Shown: one piece after another, positions 1 through 8,418 of the stretch
Layout: each line of letters starts with the position of its first letter
Position numbering within the stretch: position 1 is the stretch's first letter
Source: Chloroflexi bacterium HGW-Chloroflexi-10
Lineage (GTDB): Bacteria; Chloroflexota; Anaerolineae; Anaerolineales; Anaerolineaceae
DNA: 64,000 nucleotides
Reading direction: 5' to 3'
NCBI GenBank assembly: GCA_002840755.1
Contig: PHBZ01000001.1
Span: 1 to 64,000, forward strand
Program-made: the position numbers and the translations under genes
The notes under the pieces: model-generated
Told to the model about the DNA's origin: nothing
Databases searched by the model: none
The model's input: only the letters and a program-made list of their open reading frames with translations

Positions 1-235
1 ACGTCGCTACGACTCCTTCCTTCACAAAAAGACGTTCAGGACAATGTCGCTGCGCTCGGAGCGCTTTGCGTCGGAGCGCGTTGCGTTTTCGTTGTAAAAA
101 AAATCCAATCGGAACGAATGTGTTTCCGGGAAATGACCGGTATGGGTGGGGGGTGCCAGGCAGAAATAGCAAATTTGGTGTTTTATGGCGGGTATACCGT
201 TTTGGAACGAATGGGGGAACGAATGGGGAAGAACA

Positions 236-310
236 GTGATGAGTGATGAGTGATGAGTGATGCGGAAGAGATGGGAGTAGGAAATTGGAATTGGGAATTG
301 GAAATCGGGG
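236..310. repeat. Heptad array and purine-rich low-complexity spacer
   Basis: About four copies of a GTGATGA heptad (236-262) run into a purine-rich stretch built from GGAATTGGGAATTGGAAAT-like units (to 310). The same two kinds of spacer sequence recur at 22957-23002, 16400-16480, 17820-17885, 28955-29045 and 63660-63725, always between genes. The upstream bases 1-235 hold three AACGAATG words (near 113, 216 and 227) and no gene I can support. Confidence 0.6.
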
Positions 311-316
311 AAGATT

Positions 317-374
317 GGGCGAGGCTTTGGGATGCGTCACAGATGGGGCTGCGTGATTCGGCCTCGCCCGTACA
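317..374. repeat. GGGCGAGGC / GCCTCGCCC hairpin repeat, copy 1
   Basis: GGGCGAGGC at 317-325 is the exact reverse complement of GCCTCGCCC at 361-369, giving a 9-bp stem. The right half belongs to a 22-nt block (353-374, beginning GTGATTCGG and ending CCGTACA) that recurs exactly at 13743-13764. The same stem halves recur at 13604-13612 and 13647-13655. I read this as a small dispersed REP-like repeat. Confidence 0.6.
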
Positions 375-512
375 TTTTTGGTAAGGTTTACAGATAGAAA
401 GAGGAAATCAGGCAATGGGATGGTATGGGCAGGTGATGACTATGCAGTTGTTAAGGTTCGATGGTTTACAACACATCAATTATAGAATAATTGTTCTATT
501 AAGTCAATCCCC

Positions 513-629
513 AAATTTCTGGTGATTACCCACATTTCTGTTTTAACGCCACCTGTGCCGGAAATTGAAAGGCGAAAACCGGAACCTGTAGGGGGTAAAA
601 CTACTCATGGGTAATCACCAGCCAAATTT
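513..629. repeat. 117-bp element bounded by inverted repeats
   Basis: The left arm is AAATTT then CTGGTGATTACCCA (513-532). The right arm is TGGGTAATCACCAG, CC, AAATTT (608-629). The 14-bp cores are perfect reverse complements. The interior has no reading frame of note. It could be a miniature inverted-repeat element, an RNA hairpin, or two operator sites, because GGTAATCACC occurs a third time at 829-838 inside the start of the next gene. Just upstream (484-499) lies a separate near-palindrome, TAGAATAATTGTTCTA. Confidence 0.5.
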
Positions 630-697
630 AGAAAAAAAAGCGGAATGTGCGTCGCAATTTGCGGTGCGGATTTTGGGGTTTCCGGTAGAATAGAAGT

Positions 698-760
698 ATG
701 TCCACGCCGGAAGCATTGGCCCGTTCGAGGATTGACGAACTGCTGACTGCCGCCGGTTAA
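698..760 (+). pseudogene. Remnant of a restriction-subunit N-terminus (20 codons)
   Basis: An ATG-to-TAA frame of 20 residues reads MSTPEALARSRIDELLTAAG. The pattern PEA-x-AR-x2-IDELL-x2-AG matches the usual opening of HsdR-like type I restriction subunits and related DEAD-box nucleases, where a tryptophan normally follows the final AG and the chain continues for hundreds of residues. Here TAA follows at once. The complete hsdR at 1631 has a similar opening (LEAAGW), so this looks like a leftover of a replaced copy. It is too short for the call to be more than probable. Confidence 0.45.
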
Positions 761-822
761 ATGTTTAAAAAATATCCGCAATAAATCATTTTATAAATAT
801 AGCTATCATGCAGGGAGTTTTA

Positions 823-1560
823 ATGGGCGGTAATCACCAAGCTATACTGGTCAGGCTGCTTGAAATCAACCAGAAAATGGATCCGGAAGAATTGTTTCCT
901 ACACTGGCTGCAGGTGCGTCTGAATTGATTCACGAAAATGACTACGCTTTCTGTGTGGCGGCCTGCCTGGATCGCGGCACAAAATCGGATATCATCTGGA
1001 CGATCCCTTACTGGCTGTACCGCCAGGTTGGCCATTTAAAAGTGCGTTCTTTTTACAATATGTCATTGGAAACTTTAACCCAACTGGTAGAATAGCTTCC
1101 CAAAAAACCACGGTATCGCACAGATGCTCCACGCACCATTCAGGAAATCACCCGGATCATTGTTGATCAATTTGGCGGAGATGCCACGCGAATCTGGACG
1201 AATCGCAGCGCCAAAGACGTGAAAAAAACTTTTTTAAGCGTGTATGGAGTTGGACCGGGGATTGCCAATATGACTCTGCTCCTGATTGAAAAGGGTTACC
1301 AATTGCATTTCAGCGATCTGGATCACAGCCAGATGGATATCAAACCGGATGTGCACACCGTTCGGGTACTTTACCGGTTGGGGATATCGGCAGCGACCAC
1401 GGAGAACGAAGCCATCCAGGCGGCCAAGCGGTTCAACCCGCAGTTTCCCGGCGGGGTCGATGGCGCCCTGTGGAAGATTGGACGGCAGTGGTGTAATAGC
1501 AGCCGCCCGTTGTGTAGTCAATGCCCGATGAGGGTGGATTGTGCGAAGATTGGGGTGTAA
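823..1560 (+). pseudogene. HhH-GPD / endonuclease III-like DNA glycosylase, interrupted by an amber codon
   Basis: A single frame of 245 sense-equivalent codons is interrupted only by TAG at 1093-1095. Codons before (to 1092) and after (1096 onward) join smoothly and stay in frame. The C-terminal part has a helix-hairpin-helix (YGVGPGIANM), the region around the catalytic aspartate (KPDVHTVRVL), and a complete 4Fe-4S loop with spacing C-x6-C-x2-C-x5-C in the last 23 residues. In EndoIII a lysine lies in the hairpin (GVGRKTA); here the equivalent is glycine, which would suggest a monofunctional glycosylase. I take the ATG at 823 because AGGGAG lies five bases before it; an ATG at 808 is also in frame. 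The gene is either a recent pseudogene or carries a sequencing error. Confidence 0.75.
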
Positions 1561-1630
1561 AAAAGCAATTAAACCGTACTATAATCATAGAATAACGCAG
1601 TCAATTTATACATGATGAGGGCAGGAAAGT

Positions 1631-4369
1631 TTGCAAAGAATCAACGAAGCGAAAACCCGGAAAGCAATGATTGACCCGCAGCTTGAGGCTGCCGGCTGGC
1701 ATTTAAAGGATAAATCGCGGGTGGGGCTGGAGATTCCGGTGGACGGACAGAATGCCGAACCATGGAACGGGGTAACCGATTACAGCCTGTACCGCGCGAA
1801 TGGGGAGATTATTGCAGTAGTAGAGGCCAAGCGCACGGCGCATAACCCACAACTGGCGCAACAACAAGCTGAACATTACGCAGCCGAGATTGCCAAGCAC
1901 CAGGGTTATAAACCGTTTATTTTCCTGGCGAATGGCACGGACATTTATTTCCTCGATTCCGGCGTTGCAGCCAAACGCCTGATTTACGGTTTCTTTTCCC
2001 CAGAAGACCTGGAACGTTTATTATGGCTCAAACAAAACCAAAAACCCCTGGCTGGAATCTCACTCAACAACACTATTACGGACCGACCCTACCAGCATGA
2101 AGCCATCCGGCGGGTGAGTGAGACGTTTCATTCCGGCAAGCGCAAGGCGCTGATTGTTATGGCTACCGGAACCGGCAAAACGCGCACGACGATGTCGCTG
2201 ATCGATGTGTTTTTACGCGCCAATCAGGCGCGGCATATTCTGTTTGTGGCCGACCGGGATGAGTTGGTGAAGCAGGCTAAAACAGACGGTTTTGAGAAAT
2301 TTTTGCCAATGGAACCCTGCACGCGGATATACAGTACTGATATTCAGAAATCAAACCGGTTGTACGCCGCGACGCTGCAAACGCTGAGCAACTGCTTTGA
2401 GCAGTTTACCCCCGGATTCTTTGACCTGATCATTTTCGATGAAGTGCACCGCTCGATTTTTAATAAATACAACGATGTGATTCAATATTTTGACGCGCGG
2501 ATGATTGGACTGACGGCCACGCCGGCACAGTTCATTGAACGGGACACCTTCCGCATTTTTGATTGCGCGGAAGGCGCGCCAACCTACCTGTATACCTACG
2601 CTCAAGCGATAGGTGAGGACTATTTAGTTGACTTCACGCTGTACGCGGCGCGCACCAAATTTCAGAATTTCGGCATCCACGGACTTGAATTAAGCGAAGA
2701 ACAACGCAACAGCCTGATCCAACAGGGTTTGGATCCGGACGAACTGGATTTTGAGGGCACCCAGCTTGAAAAGGATGTTTCTAATCGCGACACGCTGCGC
2801 AAACAGTGGGAAGAGCTGATGGAGGTTTGCATTAAAGACCGTTCCGGGCAGCTTCCAGGGAAGACGATCATTTTCGCGATTACCCAGGAACACGCCTTAC
2901 GCCTGCAAACTGTATTTGATGAAATGTACCCACAGTGGCCGGATGTATGCCGGGTGATTACGTACAAATCCGAGTACCGCGGCCAGTTGATGGATAAATT
3001 TAAGAACCAGGATCTTCCACGAATAGCGGTTTCTGTGGATATGCTGGATACGGGCGTGGATATTCCCGAAGTGGTTAACCTGGTTTTTATGAAGCCGGTA
3101 CACTCACGGATTAAACTGGAACAAATGCTGGGACGCGGTACGCGCAGCCAGGCTGCCTGCCGTCCGGCACTGCTACACCTGCTGCCAGACGGAGTTAAAA
3201 AAGAATTTCTGGTGATTGATTTCTGGGATAACCAGTTCAACAAATCCGCCGAGGAAGCCATTGCCCAGGAGATACCGGTTTTGACGGCGCTGTTCAATAC
3301 CCGCCTCAAAATTCTGGAGACTTACCTGGCTGAGCAGAGCGACCCAGATTGCCAGCAGATCATTGCGGATCTGAAGGCAATGATTTTGCGCATTCCAACC
3401 AAGTCCTTCACGGTGAAACGGGTGCTGCCGGAGATTGAAGATTGCTGGACGGACGCGTTCTGGAGTTATCTGGTGCCTTCTAAAATCGATTTTCTGCGGT
3501 TGAAAGTTGGCCCACTGCTGCGGCTGGCTGCGGATGTGGATGTGGCTGCGGAAACATTTACGCATAAAATTGAACGTCTCAAACTGAGTTTGCGACTGCA
3601 TAAAGACCCGACAAACCACCTGAGATCAATTCTGGAAGATATCGCACTGCTGCCGGAATTTGTGATCAAGGATGCTTCCGTGCAATCCGCTTTAAGCCAG
3701 TGCACACCGGAAAAATTAAGCACGGCCCGGCCCACGGAGCTGAATGAAGTGCGCGACAAACTGGCTATACACATGAAAAACAAACGCAGGCAGAGTTCTT
3801 TTCTGACTATCGACCTGGCGGATATGATTGACCTGAGCGGTTATATTCTGCTAACCAACAGCGGTGAACAGGTATATGTGAGCGAGTACCGCCGGCGGGT
3901 GGAGGAACGCATTTTGCAGATTGTTGAACACCACCCGACCCTGGCGGCGATTGCACGCGGCGAGGTGGTGGATGAAGCGCAATTAATCGCGCTGGAACGC
4001 GTTCTGCAGCAGGATTTAGGCGGCGGCAACCTGGAAGCGACGCAGGAGAACCTGCGAAAAGTTTACGGTGTGCGCATAGAAAGTTTCCTGGATTTGCTGC
4101 GGGTGGTGCTGGATATGGATGCCATTCCGGGGTATGAGCAGGTGGTTGCCGGACAATTCCAACACTTTATCACCCTGCATCAATTCAATGCCGACCAGAT
4201 TCGCTTTATGCTGGCCGTACAGAGCGTTTTCTTACGCAAACGGCATCTGGCGCTGGCGGATTTGTACCAGGCACCGCTGACCAATTTTGGCGCGGATGCT
4301 GTAGACCGGTGGTTTGCGCCCAAACAGGTAGAAGAACTGCTGGCTTTTGTTAACCACCTGGCGGTTTAG
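1631..4369 (+). CDS. hsdR: Type I restriction enzyme, R (endonuclease/translocase) subunit
   Basis: 912 residues, TTG start with an AGGGCAGGAAAG purine tract just upstream. The N-terminal nuclease domain (about 1-135) shows the PD-(D/E)XK pattern with D50 (GVTDY) and E65/K67 (VVEAKR). The superfamily 2 motor follows: Walker A ATGTGKT (178-184), DEVH (270-273), GLTATP (293-298) and motif VI MLGRGTR (499-505). The C-terminal region resembles the EcoEI R C-terminal domain. It cuts DNA after ATP-driven translocation when HsdM/HsdS meet an unmethylated site. hsdM and hsdS follow on the same strand. A TATAAT-like box lies near 1577, but I see no clear -35. Confidence 0.93.
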   Translation: MQRINEAKTRKAMIDPQLEAAGWHLKDKSRVGLEIPVDGQNAEPWNGVTDYSLYRANGEIIAVVEAKRTAHNPQLAQQQAEHYAAEIAKHQGYKPFIFLANGTDIYFLDSGVAAKRLIYGFFSPEDLERLLWLKQNQKPLAGISLNNTITDRPYQHEAIRRVSETFHSGKRKALIVMATGTGKTRTTMSLIDVFLRANQARHILFVADRDELVKQAKTDGFEKFLPMEPCTRIYSTDIQKSNRLYAATLQTLSNCFEQFTPGFFDLIIFDEVHRSIFNKYNDVIQYFDARMIGLTATPAQFIERDTFRIFDCAEGAPTYLYTYAQAIGEDYLVDFTLYAARTKFQNFGIHGLELSEEQRNSLIQQGLDPDELDFEGTQLEKDVSNRDTLRKQWEELMEVCIKDRSGQLPGKTIIFAITQEHALRLQTVFDEMYPQWPDVCRVITYKSEYRGQLMDKFKNQDLPRIAVSVDMLDTGVDIPEVVNLVFMKPVHSRIKLEQMLGRGTRSQAACRPALLHLLPDGVKKEFLVIDFWDNQFNKSAEEAIAQEIPVLTALFNTRLKILETYLAEQSDPDCQQIIADLKAMILRIPTKSFTVKRVLPEIEDCWTDAFWSYLVPSKIDFLRLKVGPLLRLAADVDVAAETFTHKIERLKLSLRLHKDPTNHLRSILEDIALLPEFVIKDASVQSALSQCTPEKLSTARPTELNEVRDKLAIHMKNKRRQSSFLTIDLADMIDLSGYILLTNSGEQVYVSEYRRRVEERILQIVEHHPTLAAIARGEVVDEAQLIALERVLQQDLGGGNLEATQENLRKVYGVRIESFLDLLRVVLDMDAIPGYEQVVAGQFQHFITLHQFNADQIRFMLAVQSVFLRKRHLALADLYQAPLTNFGADAVDRWFAPKQVEELLAFVNHLAV

Positions 4370-4378
4370 AGAATGGGA

Positions 4379-4500
4379 CGCATCGGGTGATAACATGGAA
4401 CCCGCATCGGGTTATATCGGACAACGCATCGGGTTAAAACGAACGGGGAACGCATCGGGCTAAAGCCCAACGCTAAAGAACAGCGCCTGCTAAAGCAGGC
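4379..4500. repeat. CGCATCGGG direct repeats and three tandem short hairpins
   Basis: The hsdR-hsdM spacer contains CGCATCGGG four times (4379, 4403, 4425, 4451; steps of 24, 22 and 26). Three hairpins then follow back to back: GGGC-TAAA-GCCC (4457-4468), CGCT-AAAGAAC-AGCG (4471-4484) and GCCTGC-TAAA-GCAGGC (4485-4500). The shared TAAA loop suggests one repeated unit. It could be a dispersed intergenic repeat or an RNA structure that limits read-through from hsdR to hsdM. Confidence 0.6.
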
Positions 4501-4634
4501 TTGAATAATGGATGCAGGGTAAAATTCGTGCCTTGAGTTATCAAAGGTTTGCCTTTAGAGTTGGGATTCATGCAAACGGGAATTTATACTATAATCTTCA
4601 AGAAGAAAAACAATCCGCACTTTCAGGAGACAAT

Positions 4635-6344
4635 TTGCTGACAGACCCGAAACTTAAAAGCCAGGTGGATCAACTCTGGGATAAATTCTGGACGGGCGGT
4701 TTAACCAATCCGCTGGACGCGATTGAACAGTTTTCGTATTTGTTGTTTCTTAAGCGGATGGATGATAACGAAAACCGAAAGCAGCGGATTGCCGAACGCC
4801 TGCACCAGCCTTACCTGGCGGGGGTAGAAGCGGATATGCGCTGGAGTTACTGGACGAACCTGAAAGCGGATGAGGCGCTAAAGTATTTAAAGGAAAAAAT
4901 CTTCCCTGGGCTGCGGGAGATGGGCGGGAACGGCAGTTCTTTTCAGTTGTACATGCAAAACGCCGAATGCAAGATCAATAAAGGGTCGCTGCTGATTGAA
5001 GCCTGTAAATTGATTGACGGGATGGAAATTAACCAGCAGCAACAGGATGTGCAGGGGGATCTGTATGAATATCTGCTATCCAAACTGAATAGCGCCGGAC
5101 GCAACGGGCAGTTCCGCACCCCACGGCATATTATCCGGATGATGGTGCAAATGATCGCCCCACGCCCCAAGGAACGGATTGGGGATTTAGCGGCGGGCAC
5201 GTGCGGATTTTTAGTGAATACGTACCAGTACATTCTGGAAACGCACACCTCGCCGGAAATTCTGCACTACGACGAAGACGGCTGGCCGCATAATTTAATT
5301 GGCGATAAATTGAGTGAGGAAGATATGGCGGCACTCAAGCGGCCTGAAGCACTGCGCGGCTTTGACAATGATTCGGGGATGACGATGCTGCGGATTGGCG
5401 CGATGAACCTGATGCTGCACGGCATTGAAGCCCCGCAGTTCTTCTACCAGGATACACTCTCCAAGAAATATGAGCAGGAACGCGAATACGACGTGATCCT
5501 GATGAACCCACCCTTTAAAGGCGCGGTGGACAAGGATGACCTGCACATCACTTTACAGCCGGCGGGCACGACGAAAAGCGAACTGCTCTTCATTCACCTG
5601 ATTTTGCGGGCGCTGGATATGGGCGGACGGTGCGCGGTGATTGTACCGGATGGAGTGCTGTTCGGTTCCAGCCGGGCGCATGTGGAACTACGGCGCAAAC
5701 TGGTAGAAGAAAACCGGCTGGACGGGGTGATCTCGATGCCGGGCGGGGTGTTCAAACCGTACGCAGGCGTTTCGACCGCTGTGTTGTTGTTCACGCGCGG
5801 CGCCAAGACTGAGAGCATCTGGTTTTACGATATGGCCGCGGACGGCTTCTCCCTGGATGATAAACGCGCGGCGGTGCCTGAAAACGATATTCCGGATATT
5901 CTGGAATGCTGGAAAAAGCGCCAAAATGCCGGCTATGCTGCACAGCGAGAGACGCGCATGGCCGAATTAAAAGAAGCACTGACACCGTTGAACGCCGAAC
6001 GCCTGCTGATGGAAGCCGAGATAAACCGCCTGACGTTTGAACAGGTGATCTCCGCCAACGGCGACGGCCCGATTGCTGTGGAGATGCAAGCCGCCAAAAG
6101 CCGTTTGGAAGAATTGCAGAGCCGCCTAGCCCCGCTGCGCAAAGAATATAAGCAACTGGCGCGGCAGTTCCGGGTGACGAAGGAGCAGGTGAAAGCCAAT
6201 AAATACGACCTGAGCGCCAGCCGATACCGGGAAGTAGGGAATGAGGAGATTTATTATGAGAAGCCAGAATCCACTTTGCTAAGATTAAGGCAATTAAATA
6301 ATATTATCGATTCTGAAATTGAAACTCTAAGGAATATGTTGTGA
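4635..6344 (+). CDS. hsdM: Type I restriction-modification system, M (N6-adenine methyltransferase) subunit
   Basis: 569 residues from the TTG at 4635, which has AGGAG five bases upstream and begins LLTDPKLKSQVDQLWDKFW, the usual HsdM opening. An in-frame ATG at 4512 would add 41 residues with no family resemblance. HsdM_N covers about 1-130. The methylase domain has the SAM motif DLAAGTCGF near 184-192 and the catalytic NPPF at 291-294. The usual motif I is DPACGTGGF or DPAAGTGGF, so Leu and Cys are slight departures. A C-terminal coiled region, rich in Glu/Arg/Leu, would contact HsdS. It overlaps hsdS by four bases (GTGA). Base composition turns AT-rich in the last 100 bases. Confidence 0.92.
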   Translation: MLTDPKLKSQVDQLWDKFWTGGLTNPLDAIEQFSYLLFLKRMDDNENRKQRIAERLHQPYLAGVEADMRWSYWTNLKADEALKYLKEKIFPGLREMGGNGSSFQLYMQNAECKINKGSLLIEACKLIDGMEINQQQQDVQGDLYEYLLSKLNSAGRNGQFRTPRHIIRMMVQMIAPRPKERIGDLAAGTCGFLVNTYQYILETHTSPEILHYDEDGWPHNLIGDKLSEEDMAALKRPEALRGFDNDSGMTMLRIGAMNLMLHGIEAPQFFYQDTLSKKYEQEREYDVILMNPPFKGAVDKDDLHITLQPAGTTKSELLFIHLILRALDMGGRCAVIVPDGVLFGSSRAHVELRRKLVEENRLDGVISMPGGVFKPYAGVSTAVLLFTRGAKTESIWFYDMAADGFSLDDKRAAVPENDIPDILECWKKRQNAGYAAQRETRMAELKEALTPLNAERLLMEAEINRLTFEQVISANGDGPIAVEMQAAKSRLEELQSRLAPLRKEYKQLARQFRVTKEQVKANKYDLSASRYREVGNEEIYYEKPESTLLRLRQLNNIIDSEIETLRNML

Positions 6345-7495
6345 ATTTTGAATTACATCCATTAGGTGAAGTAGCTGATTTTATTAACGGAAAAGCTTTC
6401 AAACCAGAAGAATGGGAAACCAAAGGATTACCTATCATTCGAATTCAAAACCTTACAGGGAGCACAAATATTACCAATTATTTTAGTGGAGATATTGATC
6501 CAAAATACTTAATAAAAAATGGTGATTTGCTGGTATCCTGGTCTGCTTCTTTAGGTGTTTATATTTGGAATAAGGAAAATGGCGTACTTAATCAACATAT
6601 TTTTAAAGTGATCCCACATAAACGAATTGAAAAACTATATTTGTATTATGCGATTGATCATATTCTCGATGATATGAAAACAAAAGTTCATGGTTCTACA
6701 ATGCAGCATATAACCAGAGAACCGTTTGAATCCTCATTGATTCCCCTTCCGCCTCTCTCCGAGCAACAGCGGATTGCCGCCATTCTGACCAAAGCAAACC
6801 GGCTGCGTAGCCTGCGGCGGTATGCGCGTCAGATGAGCGATACGTATTTGCAGTCCGTGTTTTTGGAGATGTTTGGGGATCCGGCAAGCAATCCGAAGGG
6901 TTATCCAACTTATCAACTTAAGTGGATTTCATTAAAATTCTCAGACGGTCCTTTTGGATCAGATTTAAAAACTGAGCATTATGTTCCTTCAGGTGTACGG
7001 ATCATAAGACTACAAAATGTTGGAGTTGGTAAATTTATCGATGATGATAAAGCTTTCATTTCAGAAGAACATTTTCAAAAAATATCAAAACATTTGTGTA
7101 TACCGGGCGATATTATTGTAGGAACTTTGGGTGATCCCAATTTGCGTGCGTTTATTCAGCCCAATTATTTAAAATCAGCACTGAACAAAGCTGATTGTGT
7201 ACAAATTCGAGTGGATAAAACTAAAGCTACCTCTGAATTTGTGTGCTGGTTATTGAATATGCCCCATACATTAAAACTTGCAACGGGAATGATCCATGGG
7301 CAAACACGAGAAAGAATTAATATGGGTAGATTAGCGGAATTGGAGGTGCCAATTCCTAATCTTCAAAGTCAGCAATTGTTCTCAAAAATAGTAAAGAATC
7401 ATGAGAATTTGAATGCTGAAATAAAAGAATCCGAACGACAGGCGGAGCACCTTTTTCAGTCACTGCTGCAAAGGGCTTTCAGCGGGGAGTTGTGA
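6341..7495 (+). CDS. hsdS: Type I restriction-modification system, S (specificity) subunit
   Basis: 384 residues, GTG start overlapping the hsdM stop. It has two target recognition domains (about 1-130 and 180-340). Each is followed by a helical conserved region: the first holds PLPPLSEQQRIAAIL and ends near GDPASNPKG; the second ends in LLQRAFSGEL. It chooses the bipartite DNA target for both methylation and cleavage. Composition is strikingly mosaic: both recognition domains are AT-rich, but the central helical spacer (about 6735-6905) and the last 60 bases are GC-rich like hsdM. That is the pattern expected if recognition domains were swapped in by recombination across the conserved helices. 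Confidence 0.9.
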   Translation: MNFELHPLGEVADFINGKAFKPEEWETKGLPIIRIQNLTGSTNITNYFSGDIDPKYLIKNGDLLVSWSASLGVYIWNKENGVLNQHIFKVIPHKRIEKLYLYYAIDHILDDMKTKVHGSTMQHITREPFESSLIPLPPLSEQQRIAAILTKANRLRSLRRYARQMSDTYLQSVFLEMFGDPASNPKGYPTYQLKWISLKFSDGPFGSDLKTEHYVPSGVRIIRLQNVGVGKFIDDDKAFISEEHFQKISKHLCIPGDIIVGTLGDPNLRAFIQPNYLKSALNKADCVQIRVDKTKATSEFVCWLLNMPHTLKLATGMIHGQTRERINMGRLAELEVPIPNLQSQQLFSKIVKNHENLNAEIKESERQAEHLFQSLLQRAFSGEL

Positions 7496-7723
7496 ATAGC
7501 TTACACAAAAAGTGTTGTAGAATTAAAAGAATTATTGTGACTTTTGACTTAATTAGCATCAAAAAAACAGCTCACAAGAAGAAAATTTAGAAGCACTATA
7601 ATTCATTGTTAATCTTATTTTAATTTTCTAAAAAACTTCATTTTCGTTTCTCAAAATATTTAAATCACAATCCTAATAAAACTGGCCAAATAAAATTAAA
7701 TAGTATTGATAAGGAGTTAGACA

Positions 7724-8398
7724 ATGAAATGCCCCAGTTGCCACATTGGAATTAAACTTGATGTAAAGGGACGAAGTGTTTTTGCATTAAAAACCTCAAT
7801 AGTAAATGGCAAAGAAGGAATAGAACTTGTCTATGGACTATGCCCTGAATGTGGTGATTTCATTGCAACAATAAATCGCGGTTCATATCGATTTATTGAT
7901 GAAGAAGAAGGGGAGATTACAGAAATTAAACAAAGTGTAATCATTTTTCCAACAATTACTTCGCAATGTGTTTCAGAAGAAGTCCCAAAAATTTATCGTG
8001 ATATGTTTAATGAAGCGGCATCTGTCATTAACATTAGCCCTAAATCAAGCGCTGCTTTGAATAGAAGATTGCTTCAGACTTTATTAAGAGATGTATATCA
8101 TGTAAAACATGGAAACCTAGCAAATGAAATAAAAGAATTTTGTGAAAACCCTAGTGTATCGCAACCATTAAAAGACGAAGTTGATGCCATTCGGCACATT
8201 GGAAATTTTGCAGCACATCCCAATAAATATATGACCACTGGTGAAATTGTAAATGTGGAACCACATGAAGCCGAATGGTTGTTAGAAATAATTGAACATA
8301 TATTTGAAGAGTGTTTCATAAATTTTGCAAAAGATCAAGAAAGAAGAAATAATCTAAATAAAAAATTAAATGATCTTGGTAAACCACCATTGAATTAA
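7724..8398 (+). CDS. DUF4145 domain protein with N-terminal zinc ribbon
   Basis: 224 residues, ATG with GGAG eight bases upstream. Two CxxC pairs (C3/C6 and C40/C43) frame an N-terminal zinc ribbon. The helical DUF4145 domain occupies about 90-200 and contains the typical ISPKSSAALNRR opening and HIGNFAAHP (158-166). DUF4145 is common in defence islands, alone or fused to restriction helicases or nucleases; its biochemical role is not established. The next gene starts 20 bases downstream and is probably co-transcribed. The AT-rich composition matches hsdS recognition domains and the following genes rather than hsdR. The 228-base gap before it is AT-rich and shows no gene. Confidence 0.8.
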   Translation: MKCPSCHIGIKLDVKGRSVFALKTSIVNGKEGIELVYGLCPECGDFIATINRGSYRFIDEEEGEITEIKQSVIIFPTITSQCVSEEVPKIYRDMFNEAASVINISPKSSAALNRRLLQTLLRDVYHVKHGNLANEIKEFCENPSVSQPLKDEVDAIRHIGNFAAHPNKYMTTGEIVNVEPHEAEWLLEIIEHIFEECFINFAKDQERRNNLNKKLNDLGKPPLN

Positions 8399-8418
8399 TG
8401 ACTTGGAGGGAATAGCAA

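Noticed and set aside
4379..4459. CGCATCGGG repeats as a CRISPR array
   Set aside because: Repeat length is nine bases and intervals of 22-26 bases are too short and irregular.
4512..4634. N-terminal extension of hsdM from an ATG
   Set aside because: No ribosome binding site and no resemblance to HsdM; the TTG at 4635 with AGGAG starts at the family's usual opening.
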